Source: Pseudogemmobacter faecipullorum (GTDB lineage: Bacteria > Pseudomonadota > Alphaproteobacteria > Rhodobacterales > Rhodobacteraceae). Taken from it: a stretch of 64,000 bases of DNA. Below, in pieces: positions 17,946-26,345 of the stretch; position 1 is the stretch's first letter; the number at the start of each line of letters is the position of its first letter. The position numbers and the translations under genes are program-made. The stretch spans positions 1 through 64,000 of the forward strand of contig NZ_JACDXX010000005.1 in NCBI RefSeq assembly GCF_020539525.1, read 5' to 3'. The notes below the pieces were generated by a model that was not told where the DNA came from, did not search any database, and was given only the letters and a program-made list of their open reading frames with translations.

Positions 17946-18626
17946 ATGACTGATCCGACCTTGCCTCGCCGCAGCCTCTTGGCCTCGCTCCGCGCCAGCT
18001 TCCTGACCGGCCTGGTGGTCGTCCTGCCGATCGGTCTGACCCTCTATGTGGTCTGGGCCGCCATCGGCTGGATTGACGGCTGGATCCTGCCGCTGATCCC
18101 CGCCAGCTATCAGCCCGATGCTTTGCTGGGCTATTATCTTGGCCCGGAATATGAATTCCCGGTGCGCGGCGTCGGCGTGCTGGTGTTCCTCATCTTCACC
18201 ATTCTGATCGGCTCGGTCGCCAAGGGCATTATCGGCCGTTCGGTGATCCGCACCGGAGAGACTTTCGTTGACCGCATGCCGGTGGTGCGCTCGATCTATG
18301 GCGCGATCAAACAGGTGGCCGAGACCTTCTTCAACAAGAAGGAAACCAGTTTCGACAAGGCCTGCCTCGTTGAGTTTCCGCGCCAGGGCTCCTGGGCGCT
18401 TGGCTTTATCTCGACCCGGCCCAAGGGCGAGCTGGCGACCAGGCTCGAAGCGATGGGCAGTGAAATGTCGGCGGTCTTCGTCGGGCTGACGCCTTTCACC
18501 AGCGGTATGCTGCTGTTTGTGCCGACCAAAGATCTGGTGATCCTGGAAGAGACCGGGGTGGATGATGCGGCCAAGCTGATCGTCTCGGGCGGTCTGGTCT
18601 ATCCGATCCCCAAGGAGCTGCGCTGA
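17946..18626 (+). CDS. DUF502 family membrane protein
   Basis: 226 aa from ATG 17946, which has GGAG upstream; alternative ATG 17922 is possible. There are two hydrophobic helices (~18-42 and ~78-100). The soluble C-terminal domain has PVVRSIYGAIKQV, the conserved DUF502 motif, and TPFTSGMLLFVP. DUF502 proteins are inner-membrane anchored with no proven biochemical role. It converges with the patatin gene, which ends 15 bp away, and is not part of a visible operon. Confidence 0.88.
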   Translation: MTDPTLPRRSLLASLRASFLTGLVVVLPIGLTLYVVWAAIGWIDGWILPLIPASYQPDALLGYYLGPEYEFPVRGVGVLVFLIFTILIGSVAKGIIGRSVIRTGETFVDRMPVVRSIYGAIKQVAETFFNKKETSFDKACLVEFPRQGSWALGFISTRPKGELATRLEAMGSEMSAVFVGLTPFTSGMLLFVPTKDLVILEETGVDDAAKLIVSGGLVYPIPKELR

Positions 18627-18641
18627 GGCGCAGCCCCCCGG

Positions 18642-19673
18642 TTACAGGAACAATTCGCCCAGATTGACCGAAGGCTCATGGCCGATCTTCGCGCCATGGC
18701 GGGCGAAAAAGGCCTCGCCCGCCGCCTGACCAGCGCTGAACAGCCGCTCAATCAGCGCCTTGCCCGGCTGCAGCTTACTCGCGCCGGACAGGCTGTTCAT
18801 CAGCGGATCGTCATGGATCAGATGCACCCTTACATCCTTCATCTGGCCCGGCGCGATCTGCCCGGCGGCGCGCAGCCGCTTTACAAAGGCAATCGAGCGC
18901 AGTTCTGAGAGCAGTGAGGCGTTGAAACTGATCTCGCTCATCCTTTCCTGGATCTCGACCGGGCTCTGCGGCAGGCAGTCGCGGTGCAACGGGTTTACAT
19001 GCACGATCACAAGATCATCGGGCAGACCGGCGCTGTAGAGCGGCCAGAGCGGCGGATTGCCGGTGAAACCGCCATCCCAATAGGCCTCGCCGCCGATTTC
19101 GACCGCCTGGAACACACTGGGCAGGCAGGCCGAGGCCATCAGCGCCTCGGGCGTGATCTCCGCCTCGCGAAAAATCCGCGCCTTGCCGCTGCGCACATTG
19201 GTGGCGCCGACAAAAAGCTGCGGGCCGGCCGCGGCGCAGACCTCTGAAAAATCAAACTCCCGCACCACCGGCCCGAGCGGATTTTGCCAGAGCTGGCCCC
19301 AGGCATAGGGCGAGTAGAGCTGCGAGGCGAGCTGCGCCGGGCTGACCGGCAGCATCGCCGCCGTATTCTGCTGCATCAGCCGCAGCATCGGCACAAAGGG
19401 CTGAAACCAGGGCGCAATGCCCTGCAGATCCCCGATCTCGCCGATTTTTTGCCAGAGCACCGCCAGCCGCGCCCGTGCGGCCTCATGCCCGCCGCTGACG
19501 AGGCCCGCTTTCAGCGCCGCGCCGTTAAGCGCCCCGGCCGAAGTGCCGCTGATCGCGGCGATTTCGATATCGGTCTCGGCCAGCAGACGGTCGAGCACCC
19601 CCCAGGTGAAAGCGCCATGCGCGCCGCCGCCCTGCAGCGCCAGCGAGACCTGCCGCCGCGCCCGCGCGCTCAC
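18642..19673 (-). CDS. Patatin-like phospholipase (RssA-like)
   Basis: 343 aa. A serine hydrolase of the patatin fold using a Ser-Asp dyad: oxyanion-hole GGGAHG (15-20), nucleophile GTSAG with Ser45, and the Asp of DGG at D200 (AYWDGGFTGN). There is no signal peptide, so cytosolic. Its ATG overlaps the stop of the 3-hydroxybutyrate dehydrogenase gene by 4 bp. That coupling suggests it may release 3-hydroxybutyrate from polyhydroxybutyrate or an ester for the dehydrogenase. Intracellular patatin-like PHB depolymerases are known, but this assignment is inference. Confidence 0.85.
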   Translation of the reverse strand: MSARARRQVSLALQGGGAHGAFTWGVLDRLLAETDIEIAAISGTSAGALNGAALKAGLVSGGHEAARARLAVLWQKIGEIGDLQGIAPWFQPFVPMLRLMQQNTAAMLPVSPAQLASQLYSPYAWGQLWQNPLGPVVREFDFSEVCAAAGPQLFVGATNVRSGKARIFREAEITPEALMASACLPSVFQAVEIGGEAYWDGGFTGNPPLWPLYSAGLPDDLVIVHVNPLHRDCLPQSPVEIQERMSEISFNASLLSELRSIAFVKRLRAAGQIAPGQMKDVRVHLIHDDPLMNSLSGASKLQPGKALIERLFSAGQAAGEAFFARHGAKIGHEPSVNLGELFL

Positions 19674-20443
19674 AGGGCGGTCCAGCCGCCATCGACCGAG
19701 ATCGTGGTGCCCGTCACCTGGGCGGCGTAATCCGAGCAGAGCCAGAGCAGGGTGCCGCCGAGCTGTTCGGTGGTGGCAAATTGTTTCGAGGGCTGGCGTT
19801 CAAGCAGCACTTCGCGGATCACGGTCTCGCGATCCATATGATGCACCTGCATCTGATCGGGGATCTGCGCCTCGACCAGCGGCGTCAGCACATAGCCCGG
19901 GCAGATCGCATTGCAGGTGATACCCTGGCCCGCCGTCTCGAGCCCGGTGGTCTTGGTCAGCCCGACCACGCCATGTTTGGCCGCGACATAGGCCGATTTA
20001 TAGGGGCTGGCGGTCAGCCCGTGCGCCGAGGCGATATTGACCACCCTGCCCCAGCCGCTGGCCCGCATCCCCGGCAGCGCCGCTGCCGTGGTATGGAAGG
20101 CCGAGCTGAGATTGATGGCGATGATCCGGTCCCAGGCCGCTGGCGGAAAGCTTTCAATCGGGGCGACATGCTGGATGCCGGCATTATTGACAAGGATGTC
20201 GCAGCCCCCGGCCTGATGCACCAGATTGCGCGCCTCTTCGCCGATTGACAGATCTGCGCTGATATAGCGCGCCTCGATTCCGAATCGCTTTGCCATGTCA
20301 CTCGCGAGATCGTGATCCTCGGCGCGATCGGTAAAACTATTGAGCACCAGCCTCGCCCCGGCCCCGGCCAGAGCCTCGGCAATTCCCAGCCCGATCCCGG
20401 AGGTGGATCCGGTCACAATTGCACGTTTCCCCTGAAGATCCAT
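19670..20443 (-). CDS. bdhA: 3-hydroxybutyrate dehydrogenase (short-chain dehydrogenase)
   Basis: 257 aa from ATG 20443, with GGAG 7 bp upstream. The Rossmann motif is TGSTSGIGLG (11-20), NNAG lies near 86-89, and the catalytic set is Ser139, Tyr152 and Lys156 (SAYVAAKHG). Length and the C-terminal SVDGGWTA match bacterial 3-hydroxybutyrate dehydrogenases, which interconvert (R)-3-hydroxybutyrate and acetoacetate with NAD+. HGLTASPYKSAY is also typical. It is first in a two-gene unit with the patatin-like hydrolase. It could be another SDR, but the overall match is good. Confidence 0.85.
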   Translation of the reverse strand: MDLQGKRAIVTGSTSGIGLGIAEALAGAGARLVLNSFTDRAEDHDLASDMAKRFGIEARYISADLSIGEEARNLVHQAGGCDILVNNAGIQHVAPIESFPPAAWDRIIAINLSSAFHTTAAALPGMRASGWGRVVNIASAHGLTASPYKSAYVAAKHGVVGLTKTTGLETAGQGITCNAICPGYVLTPLVEAQIPDQMQVHHMDRETVIREVLLERQPSKQFATTEQLGGTLLWLCSDYAAQVTGTTISVDGGWTAL

Positions 20444-20530
20444 GATCCGCTCCCCATGCTGCAACTGCCAAAAGACTAGCGTGCCGGTGCAGAAACGCCA
20501 GCGCGAACCAGGGGATATCCAGGGAAGAAA

Positions 20531-20562
20531 AAAGAAAAAAACGCCGGCGCGAGGCCGGCGTT
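20531..20562 (-). terminator. Orphan Rho-independent terminator (minus strand)
   Basis: On the minus strand: AACGCCGGC-CTCGC-GCCGGCGTT followed by TTTTTTCTTTTTT, a textbook terminator. It lies upstream of bdhA and no protein gene precedes it on that strand; the next gene starts on the plus strand at 20725. It therefore most likely ends a non-coding transcript. Confidence 0.85.
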
Positions 20563-20609
20563 AAGTCGTTGAGGCAGGTTTCATACAGGCAAGAAACCTA
20601 TCGAGCAGT
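20535..20609 (-). ncRNA. Candidate trans-acting small RNA, about 75 nt
   Basis: Bounded by a promoter-like TTGGCC-N17-TATATA (start expected near 20609) and the strong terminator ending near 20535. The RNA would contain an internal hairpin AGGTTTC / GAAACCT with a 10-nt loop TTGCCTGTAT (20576-20599 region). A single-stranded CTGCCTCAACGACTTA follows, then the terminator hairpin with a U-run suited to Hfq binding. No ATG-led reading frame of useful length exists on this strand. Coordinates are inferred, not measured. The family is unrecognised. Confidence 0.55.
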
Positions 20610-20615
20610 AAGATC

Positions 20616-20644
20616 TATATAGTCCTGTCTTTGCCGTTGGCCAA
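20616..20644 (-). promoter_or_regulatory. Sigma-70-like promoter of the candidate small RNA
   Basis: On the minus strand TTGGCC (-35, 20644-20639), a 17-bp spacer, then TATATA (-10, 20621-20616). The spacing is ideal and the -10 is near consensus, which is rare in this GC-rich genome. Confidence 0.55.
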
Positions 20645-20653
20645 GCTAAAAGT

Positions 20654-20682
20654 TTGAAAAGCCTTGTTGACAGGCTTAGGGT
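20654..20682 (+). promoter_or_regulatory. Promoter-like site with inverted repeat upstream of the solute-binding protein
   Basis: TTGAAA (20654-20659), 17 bp, TAGGGT (20677-20682). The spacer is nearly filled by the inverted repeat AAGCCT-N7-AGGCTT (20659-20677), a plausible operator. The -10 is weak. Confidence 0.35.
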
Positions 20683-20724
20683 CGCGCCGGGTTCTTCTTT
20701 TTCTGTACTGGGATCGTTTCCGGA

Positions 20725-22545
20725 ATGCGCGACACATTAACCGTGGCCCTGCTGTCTCTCAGCCTCGGGGCCACTTTCCTCTGGCCTGCCGCTGCGCTCC
20801 ATGCACAGGCAGCACATGGCATAGCTATGTATGGCAGCCCCGCACTCCCCCCGGATTTTGTGTCCCTGCCCCAGGTGAACCCGGATGCGCCGAAAGGCGG
20901 CGAGATCCGGCTGGCGATGCCGGGCAGTTTTGACACGCTCAATCCCTTTATGACCTCTGGTCAGCCGGTGCAGGGTGTGACGCCACTTGTGGTTGAAACG
21001 CTGATGGGGCGCAATTACGACGAGCCGTTTTCGCTTTATGGTCTGCTGGCCGAATCAGTCGAAACCGATGCGGCGCGCAGCTACGCAGAATTTACCTTGC
21101 GTGAGCAGGCGCGCTTCTCGGACGGCAGCCCGGTGACGGTTGAGGATGTGATCTGGTCCTTTGAACTGCTCGGCACCAGTGGCAATCCACGCTATCACGC
21201 CGCCTGGAAAAAGGTCGCCAGAACCGAAGTGACGGGCCCGCGTTCGCTGCGCTTTATCTTCACCGCCCCCGACCGCGAACTGCCGCTGATCCTCGGGCTC
21301 AGGCCGGTGCTGAAAAAGGCCCAATGGCAGGGCCGCGATTTTGAGGCCTCGGGCTTTGAACCGCTGACCGGCTCTGGCCCCTATGTGATCGAGCGGGTCG
21401 AGCCCGGCACGCAGATCAGCTACCGGCGCAATCCCGACTGGTGGGGCAAGGACCTGGCCTTTAACCGCGGCCAGTGGAATTTTGATGAGATCCGCTATGA
21501 TTATTTCGCCAATCCCCAGGCGATTTTTGAGGCTTTCAAAGCCGGGCATATCTCAAGCTACCGCGAGCTGAACCCGGTAAAATGGGCGACAAATTACGAC
21601 TTCCCCGCCGTCAGCCGGGGCGATGTGGTGCTGAGCGAGATCGTGCATCACCGCCCCTCGGGGATCGAGGGTTTTGTCTTCAACACCCGCAATCCCCTGT
21701 TTGCCGACTGGCGGGTGCGCGAGGCACTGATCGCCAGCTTCCATTTCGAATTTATCAGTCAGGTGATGAATGGCGGCGTGCAGCCGCGCATTGCCAGCTA
21801 TTTTTCCAACTCGCCGCTGGGCATGGCGCCCGGCACCCCGGCCAGCGGGCTGGAGCGCACCTTGCTTGCCCCCTTTGCCGACGACCTGATCCCCGGCACG
21901 CTTGAGGGCTATGCCCTGCCCGTCGCAAAAGATGGCCGCGCCTGGCAGCGCAATCTGCGCCAGGCGGCAAAGCTGCTGGAGCAGGCTGGCTGGCTGGTCG
22001 ATGACCAGGGCGTTCTGCGCAATGCACAGGGCGCGCCCTTCCGCTTTGAGATCCTGCTGACCACCGGCCAGGATGAGCTGGGCGCGATTGCCGCGATCTG
22101 GGTCGAGGCGCTGAAGGCGCTGGGGGTGCAGGCCGAGGTGATGGTGATCGATGCTGCGCAGATGCGCGAGCGCACCAAAGCCTATGACTTTGACGTAACC
22201 CATTACATTCGCGGGCTTTCCCTCTCACCCGGGACCGAGCAGAAGCTCTACTGGCATTCTTCGGGCGTGAATATCCCGGGCAGTGGCAACTGGATGGGCA
22301 TAGATCAGCCCGCCGCCGATGCGATGATCGCCGAGCTGCTGTCTGCGGCCGATCCGGCGCGGTTTAATGCCGCCGTCCGCGCGCTTGACCGGGTGCTGAC
22401 CGCCGGGCGCTATGTGCTGCCGATCTGGTATTCTGACCGTGCGCGGCTGGCTCATAAAAAACAGTTGAAATTCCCTGCAAAAATCCCACTTTACGGCGAC
22501 TGGCTCGGATTTCAGCCCGATACCTGGTGGTATCAGGAAGAGTAA
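20725..22545 (+). CDS. Periplasmic extracellular solute-binding protein, family 5 (YejA-like)
   Basis: 606 aa. An N-terminal Sec signal (MRDTLTVALLSLSLG, cleavage near AHA/QAAHG at ~28) sends it to the periplasm. The SBP_bac_5 fold is shown by PDAPKGGEIRLA (~56), FDTLNPF, SDGSPVTVEDVIWSFE (~134-149), GSGPYVIERVEPG (~222) and the WYSDRARLAHKK end. PKGG plus GSGPY and the ~600-aa length resemble YejA-type binding proteins for peptides or microcin-like compounds. No permease or ATPase genes follow, so it is an orphan that must use a transporter encoded elsewhere. Confidence 0.9.
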   Translation: MRDTLTVALLSLSLGATFLWPAAALHAQAAHGIAMYGSPALPPDFVSLPQVNPDAPKGGEIRLAMPGSFDTLNPFMTSGQPVQGVTPLVVETLMGRNYDEPFSLYGLLAESVETDAARSYAEFTLREQARFSDGSPVTVEDVIWSFELLGTSGNPRYHAAWKKVARTEVTGPRSLRFIFTAPDRELPLILGLRPVLKKAQWQGRDFEASGFEPLTGSGPYVIERVEPGTQISYRRNPDWWGKDLAFNRGQWNFDEIRYDYFANPQAIFEAFKAGHISSYRELNPVKWATNYDFPAVSRGDVVLSEIVHHRPSGIEGFVFNTRNPLFADWRVREALIASFHFEFISQVMNGGVQPRIASYFSNSPLGMAPGTPASGLERTLLAPFADDLIPGTLEGYALPVAKDGRAWQRNLRQAAKLLEQAGWLVDDQGVLRNAQGAPFRFEILLTTGQDELGAIAAIWVEALKALGVQAEVMVIDAAQMRERTKAYDFDVTHYIRGLSLSPGTEQKLYWHSSGVNIPGSGNWMGIDQPAADAMIAELLSAADPARFNAAVRALDRVLTAGRYVLPIWYSDRARLAHKKQLKFPAKIPLYGDWLGFQPDTWWYQEE

Positions 22546-22595
22546 GGAAACCGGGGCGGGCCGGAAGGCAGCTTGCGAAACGAAGGACAGGCAAA

Positions 22596-22715
22596 ATGAA
22601 AAAACTTATTCTGATCAGCGCTCTGCTTGCAGGGCTGGCGGGCTGCAATACCGTGGCCGGGGTTGGGGATGATGTCTCGGGTGGCGCGCGCAGCGTGCAG
22701 GGCTGGCTGGGCTGA
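22596..22715 (+). CDS. Entericidin-like small lipoprotein
   Basis: 39 aa from ATG 22596 with AAGGACAG upstream. It has a basic start (MKK), a hydrophobic stretch and a lipobox LAGC with the lipidated Cys near residue 17, then a short Gly/Ser-rich tail with VGDDVSGG. This is the pattern of the entericidin A/B family, envelope lipoproteins of uncertain role. It starts 50 bp after the solute-binding protein gene and is followed by a hairpin terminator. Confidence 0.75.
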   Translation: MKKLILISALLAGLAGCNTVAGVGDDVSGGARSVQGWLG

Positions 22716-22807
22716 GCCCTGGCTTTGCCTGGCCTCAGTCTGAACGGCCCTTCCCGGGCCGGCGGCTGAGGAAAATTTACCACATCTGCGGGTTTTATCC
22801 CGCTGAC

Positions 22808-22838
22808 AGGCCGCGCAGCCCGGGGTTGCGCGGCCTTT
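22808..22838 (+). terminator. Hairpin terminator after the entericidin-like gene
   Basis: A 10-bp stem AGGCCGCGCA / TGCGCGGCCT with a 9-nt loop and only a short TTT tail, so possibly weak. A second palindrome CTTGCCCGGGCAAG lies at 22841-22854. Confidence 0.55.
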
Positions 22839-22907
22839 GGCTTGCCCGGGCAAGGCCCGGCTTTTATGCCGGTTGCGATCCGACCCTGCGCAAAGGTGCC
22901 TCTCTTC

Positions 22908-24392
22908 ATGCCCGCGACCGATCCCGCCCGTTTTAACCTTGCCGCTTATGTGCTGCATGCGGGCGCGGCGACGCCGGATAAGGTGGCCCTCGCCATCCTG
23001 ACCCTGACCGGGGCCGAACGCTGGAGCTATGGCCGGCTGATCCAGGCGGTGCGCGGCTGCGGCAGCTGGCTGCTGGATCAGGGCATTTCCCCCGGTGAGC
23101 GGCTGCTGATCCGGCTTGGCAACAGCCCCGCCTGGCCGGTGCTCTACCTCGGCGCGATTGCCGCCGGCATTGTGCCGGTCTCGAGCTCGCCGCTGCTTGG
23201 CAGCACCGAGATCACCGCAATGGCGCGGCAGATCGGGGCGCGGGTGGTGGTGGCCGATCCCGGCATTGCGGTGCCCGAAGGCGCCGAGCCGCTCATGGCC
23301 GATCTTGCCGCCTGGGAGCGCTCGCTGCCCTGCGACTTCGCCTTTGGCGATGCCGGACGCGAGGCCTATCTGGTCTTCACCTCGGGCACCACCGGCCGGC
23401 CGCTGGCGGTGCGCCATGCCCATCGTGCCATTCTGGCCCGCGCCATGATGCATGAGGCCTGGGAGGGGATCAGCGCCTCCGACCGGCTGCTGCATTCCGG
23501 CGCCTTCAACTGGACCTATACGCTTGGTACCGGGCTGATGGATCCCTGGAGTGTCGGGGCCACAGCGCTGATCCCCGCAGCTTCGGTCTCGCATGAGCAT
23601 CTGGGCCTGGTGCTCAGACGCCATGATGCGACCATCCTCGCCACCGTTCCCACCGTGCTGCGACGCTTGCTGCGCGGCCCGCTGCCCGCTTTGCCGCGCC
23701 TGCGCCATGCGCTTTGCGCCGGAGAGGCCCTGCCGCCCGCGCTGCGCCGTGAATGGCAGGAACGCACCGGCACGGATGTGCATGAGGCTTTCGGCATGAG
23801 CGAGATCTCGACCTTTATCTCGGGCAGCCCGGCGCGTCCGGCGCCCGAGGGCACCAGCGGCTTTCCTCAGCCTGGCCGGCGCATCGCCATTCTGGGCGAG
23901 GCCGGGCAGCTGCTGCCGCCTGGCGAACAGGGGATACTGGCGATTTCCACCGATGATCCGGGGCTTATGCTGTCTTATGACGGCGAGGCCGCGCCCGGCG
24001 GCAAATGGTTTGCCACCGGCGATCTGGTGCATCAGGACCATCGCGGCGCGGTGCATTACCATGGCCGCAATGATGAAATGATGAACCCGGGCGGCATCCG
24101 CGTCAGCCCGCGCGAGGTCGAGATGGCGCTCAGCGATCTGCCCGGCGTCACCGATCTGGCGGTGACCGAGGTGTCCCCCGCGCCGGGGCTGCGCATCATT
24201 GCCTGCTTTTATGCAGGGGAGACTGTGCCCGAAAGCCTGGCGAATGACTTTGCGGCGGAGCGCCTGGCGCGTTACAAGACACCGCGCGTCTGGATCCCGG
24301 TTTCCGGGATTCCGCGCGGGCCCACCGGCAAACTCCTCCGCAGCCGGCTGCAGGCCCTGTATCAGGAGATGCTTGCGAAAGCCTGTGAATGA
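22908..24392 (+). CDS. AMP-forming acyl/aryl-CoA ligase (benzoate-CoA ligase-like)
   Basis: 494 aa from ATG 22908; in-frame upstream ATGs at 22842 and 22866 are less likely because the family begins near FNLAAYVL. It activates a carboxylic acid with ATP and transfers it to CoA. ANL motifs: FTSGTTGRPL (A3, ~154-163), EAFGMSEISTF (A5), YHGRNDEMMNPGG (A8), and the C-terminal catalytic Lys in GPTGKLLR (A10). Its organisation resembles benzoate-CoA ligase relatives; the acid cannot be named. Its stop overlaps the FrnE-like start by 4 bp. Confidence 0.87.
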   Translation: MPATDPARFNLAAYVLHAGAATPDKVALAILTLTGAERWSYGRLIQAVRGCGSWLLDQGISPGERLLIRLGNSPAWPVLYLGAIAAGIVPVSSSPLLGSTEITAMARQIGARVVVADPGIAVPEGAEPLMADLAAWERSLPCDFAFGDAGREAYLVFTSGTTGRPLAVRHAHRAILARAMMHEAWEGISASDRLLHSGAFNWTYTLGTGLMDPWSVGATALIPAASVSHEHLGLVLRRHDATILATVPTVLRRLLRGPLPALPRLRHALCAGEALPPALRREWQERTGTDVHEAFGMSEISTFISGSPARPAPEGTSGFPQPGRRIAILGEAGQLLPPGEQGILAISTDDPGLMLSYDGEAAPGGKWFATGDLVHQDHRGAVHYHGRNDEMMNPGGIRVSPREVEMALSDLPGVTDLAVTEVSPAPGLRIIACFYAGETVPESLANDFAAERLARYKTPRVWIPVSGIPRGPTGKLLRSRLQALYQEMLAKACE

Positions 24393-25048
24393 CCCGTCCT
24401 AATCCCTCTGCTCTGCCCGCCGTTCGTCTCGATATTTTTGCCGATCCGGTCTGCCCCTGGTGCCATGTCGGAAGGGCCAATCTGACCCGCGCCCTCGCCG
24501 ATCATCCCGGCCATCCTTTCACCCGGCTCTGGCATCCTTTCATGCTCAATCCGGAGATGCCGAAAGAAGGCCTGCCCAAACGCGCCTGGCTCGAAACCAG
24601 ATTTGGCGGCAAAGAGCGGGTTGATGCGATGCATGAACAGCTGCGCGAAGTAGCGCGCAAGGCCGGGGTTGAGCTCGATCCAGACCGTCCCAAACGCCTG
24701 CCGAACACGCTCGATGCCCATCGGCTGAGCCACTGGGCCGCGGTCGAGGGCCGCCAGGATGAGGTGGTGGGCGCGCTCTACCGCGCCTATTGGGATGAGG
24801 GCCGCGATATTGGCGAAGAACATGTCCTCGCCGATATTGCCGCCGAGAATGGTATGGACCGCGCCACGGTGCTGCGGCTGCTGGCTTCGGATGCGGACCG
24901 CGATGATCTTCTGGCCCGCGACCAGGATGCCCGGCAGAAAGGCGTGACCTCGGTGCCGACCTTCATGGTGGCGCAGCAATATATTGTCACCGGCGCCCAG
25001 CCCCCGGAATTCTGGGGCCAGGTGATCACGGAACTGGCAGGCCTGTGA
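24389..25048 (+). CDS. DsbA-family FrnE-like thiol oxidoreductase
   Basis: 219 aa, no signal peptide, so cytosolic. A thioredoxin fold with the active site C22-P-W-C25 followed by His, the insertion helical domain, the conserved LPNTLDAHRLSHW (~108-120), and the cis-Pro loop GVTSVPTFMV (~188). These match FrnE/2-hydroxychromene-isomerase-like DsbA relatives, which act in redox balance. It is translationally coupled to the CoA ligase before it and the MFS transporter after it. Confidence 0.88.
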   Translation: MTRPNPSALPAVRLDIFADPVCPWCHVGRANLTRALADHPGHPFTRLWHPFMLNPEMPKEGLPKRAWLETRFGGKERVDAMHEQLREVARKAGVELDPDRPKRLPNTLDAHRLSHWAAVEGRQDEVVGALYRAYWDEGRDIGEEHVLADIAAENGMDRATVLRLLASDADRDDLLARDQDARQKGVTSVPTFMVAQQYIVTGAQPPEFWGQVITELAGL

Positions 25049-26256
25049 TGACACCATCCGCCAGACCCCTCGCCCCGCTGCGCCGCGCTGAATTCATCGC
25101 CCTGATCGCCATGCTCTTTGCCTCGATCGCTCTGTCGGTTGATGCCATGCTGCCCGCCATGCCGCTGATTGCCGAGCAGCTCTCGCCCGAGGCGCCGAAC
25201 CGCGCCCAGCTGATCATCGGCATTTTCATCCTTGGCATGGGGATCGGCACTTTATTCACCGGGCCGCTGTCTGATGCCTGGGGCCGCAAGCCGGTGATCA
25301 TCGGCGGCGCGGTGATCTATTGCCTCGCCTCGCTGGCCTGTTTCTTTGCCAACAGCCTTGAGCTGATGCTGCTGGCCCGGCTGTTCCAGGGCCTTGGCGC
25401 CGCCGCGCCGCGCACCGTAGCGATTGCCCTGGTGCGCGATCAGTATCGCGGCCGCGAAATGGCGCAGATCATGTCCTATGCGATGATGATCTTTACCATG
25501 GTGCCCGCCATGGCACCGATGCTCGGCATGGCGGTGATGAGCGTCACCGACTGGCATGTGATCTTCCTGATCTATGTGCTGTTCGGTCTGACCTCGATCC
25601 TCTGGCTGGGGCTGCGTCAGCCAGAGACCAATCCGGCCGGAAACCGCAAGCCGCTGAGCATCGCCAGCCTCGTTGCCGCCGGGCGCGAAATGGCAAAGCA
25701 CCGCATCTCCTGGCTGTCGATCCTGCTGCAATCGCTGATCATCTCGGCTTTGTTCTCGACCATCCTGTCGATCCAGCAGATTTTTGAGCAGCATTTCGGC
25801 TTTGGCGACAGTTTCCCCTTCTGGTTCTGCGGCATTGCGGTGGTCGCCGGTTCCGGCTCGGTGCTCAATGCGCGGCTGGTGATGCGGCTGGGGATGCGGC
25901 GGATGATTGTCACCACGCTTTCGGTGGTCTTCACCCTGTCGCTGCTGCATCTGGCGCTGCAATGGGGCCAGGTCTTTACCGGCACCGCCGAATTCGCGGT
26001 CTATCTGATCTGGCAGGTGACGATCTTTGGCATGATGGGGCTGACCATGGGCAATCTCAACGCGCTGGCGATGGAGCCGCTGGGCCGGATCGCGGGCTTT
26101 GCCTCTTCGGTGATCTCGGCCAGCTCGACCGTGCTCTCGGTGCTGATTGCCATGCCGATTGGCCAGGCCTTTAACGGCACGCCGGTGCCGCTGATCTTTG
26201 GTGCCACGCTCTGCACCGGGGTGGCGCTGCTGCTGAGCCGGGCGCTGGCCAAGTAA
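25048..26256 (+). CDS. MFS drug-resistance transporter, Bcr/CflA type
   Basis: 402 aa from ATG 25048, which overlaps the preceding stop (TGATG); a GTG one codon earlier is also possible. Twelve hydrophobic helices are expected. Landmarks: VDAMLPAMP in TM1, the motif-A loop GPLSDAWGRKPVI (~73-85), RLFQGLGAAAPR in TM4, and the PMLG motif in TM5. Bcr/CflA proteins export drugs or small metabolites using the proton gradient. Its tight coupling to a CoA ligase is unusual for a general efflux pump. A strong terminator follows. Confidence 0.9.
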   Translation: MTPSARPLAPLRRAEFIALIAMLFASIALSVDAMLPAMPLIAEQLSPEAPNRAQLIIGIFILGMGIGTLFTGPLSDAWGRKPVIIGGAVIYCLASLACFFANSLELMLLARLFQGLGAAAPRTVAIALVRDQYRGREMAQIMSYAMMIFTMVPAMAPMLGMAVMSVTDWHVIFLIYVLFGLTSILWLGLRQPETNPAGNRKPLSIASLVAAGREMAKHRISWLSILLQSLIISALFSTILSIQQIFEQHFGFGDSFPFWFCGIAVVAGSGSVLNARLVMRLGMRRMIVTTLSVVFTLSLLHLALQWGQVFTGTAEFAVYLIWQVTIFGMMGLTMGNLNALAMEPLGRIAGFASSVISASSTVLSVLIAMPIGQAFNGTPVPLIFGATLCTGVALLLSRALAK

Positions 26257-26274
26257 GCCACATAACAGACAGGT

Positions 26275-26312
26275 AAAGACCGGCCGGGCCTGAGGCCCGG
26301 CCGGTCTTTTTT
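26275..26312. terminator. Bidirectional terminator between the MFS gene and mfd
   Basis: A long stem AAAGACCGGCCGGGCC / GGCCCGGCCGGTCTTT with a TGA loop, followed by TTT on the plus strand and by further T-rich sequence on the minus strand. It serves both convergent genes. Confidence 0.9.
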
Positions 26313-26345
26313 ATCAGCCGCCATTTTAACAGGTCTGACCGGGCT

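Noticed and set aside
22533-24062. 509-residue minus-strand frame opposite the CoA ligase
   Set aside because: Antisense to a ligase with all ANL motifs; contains no recognisable domain and crosses the entericidin-like gene.
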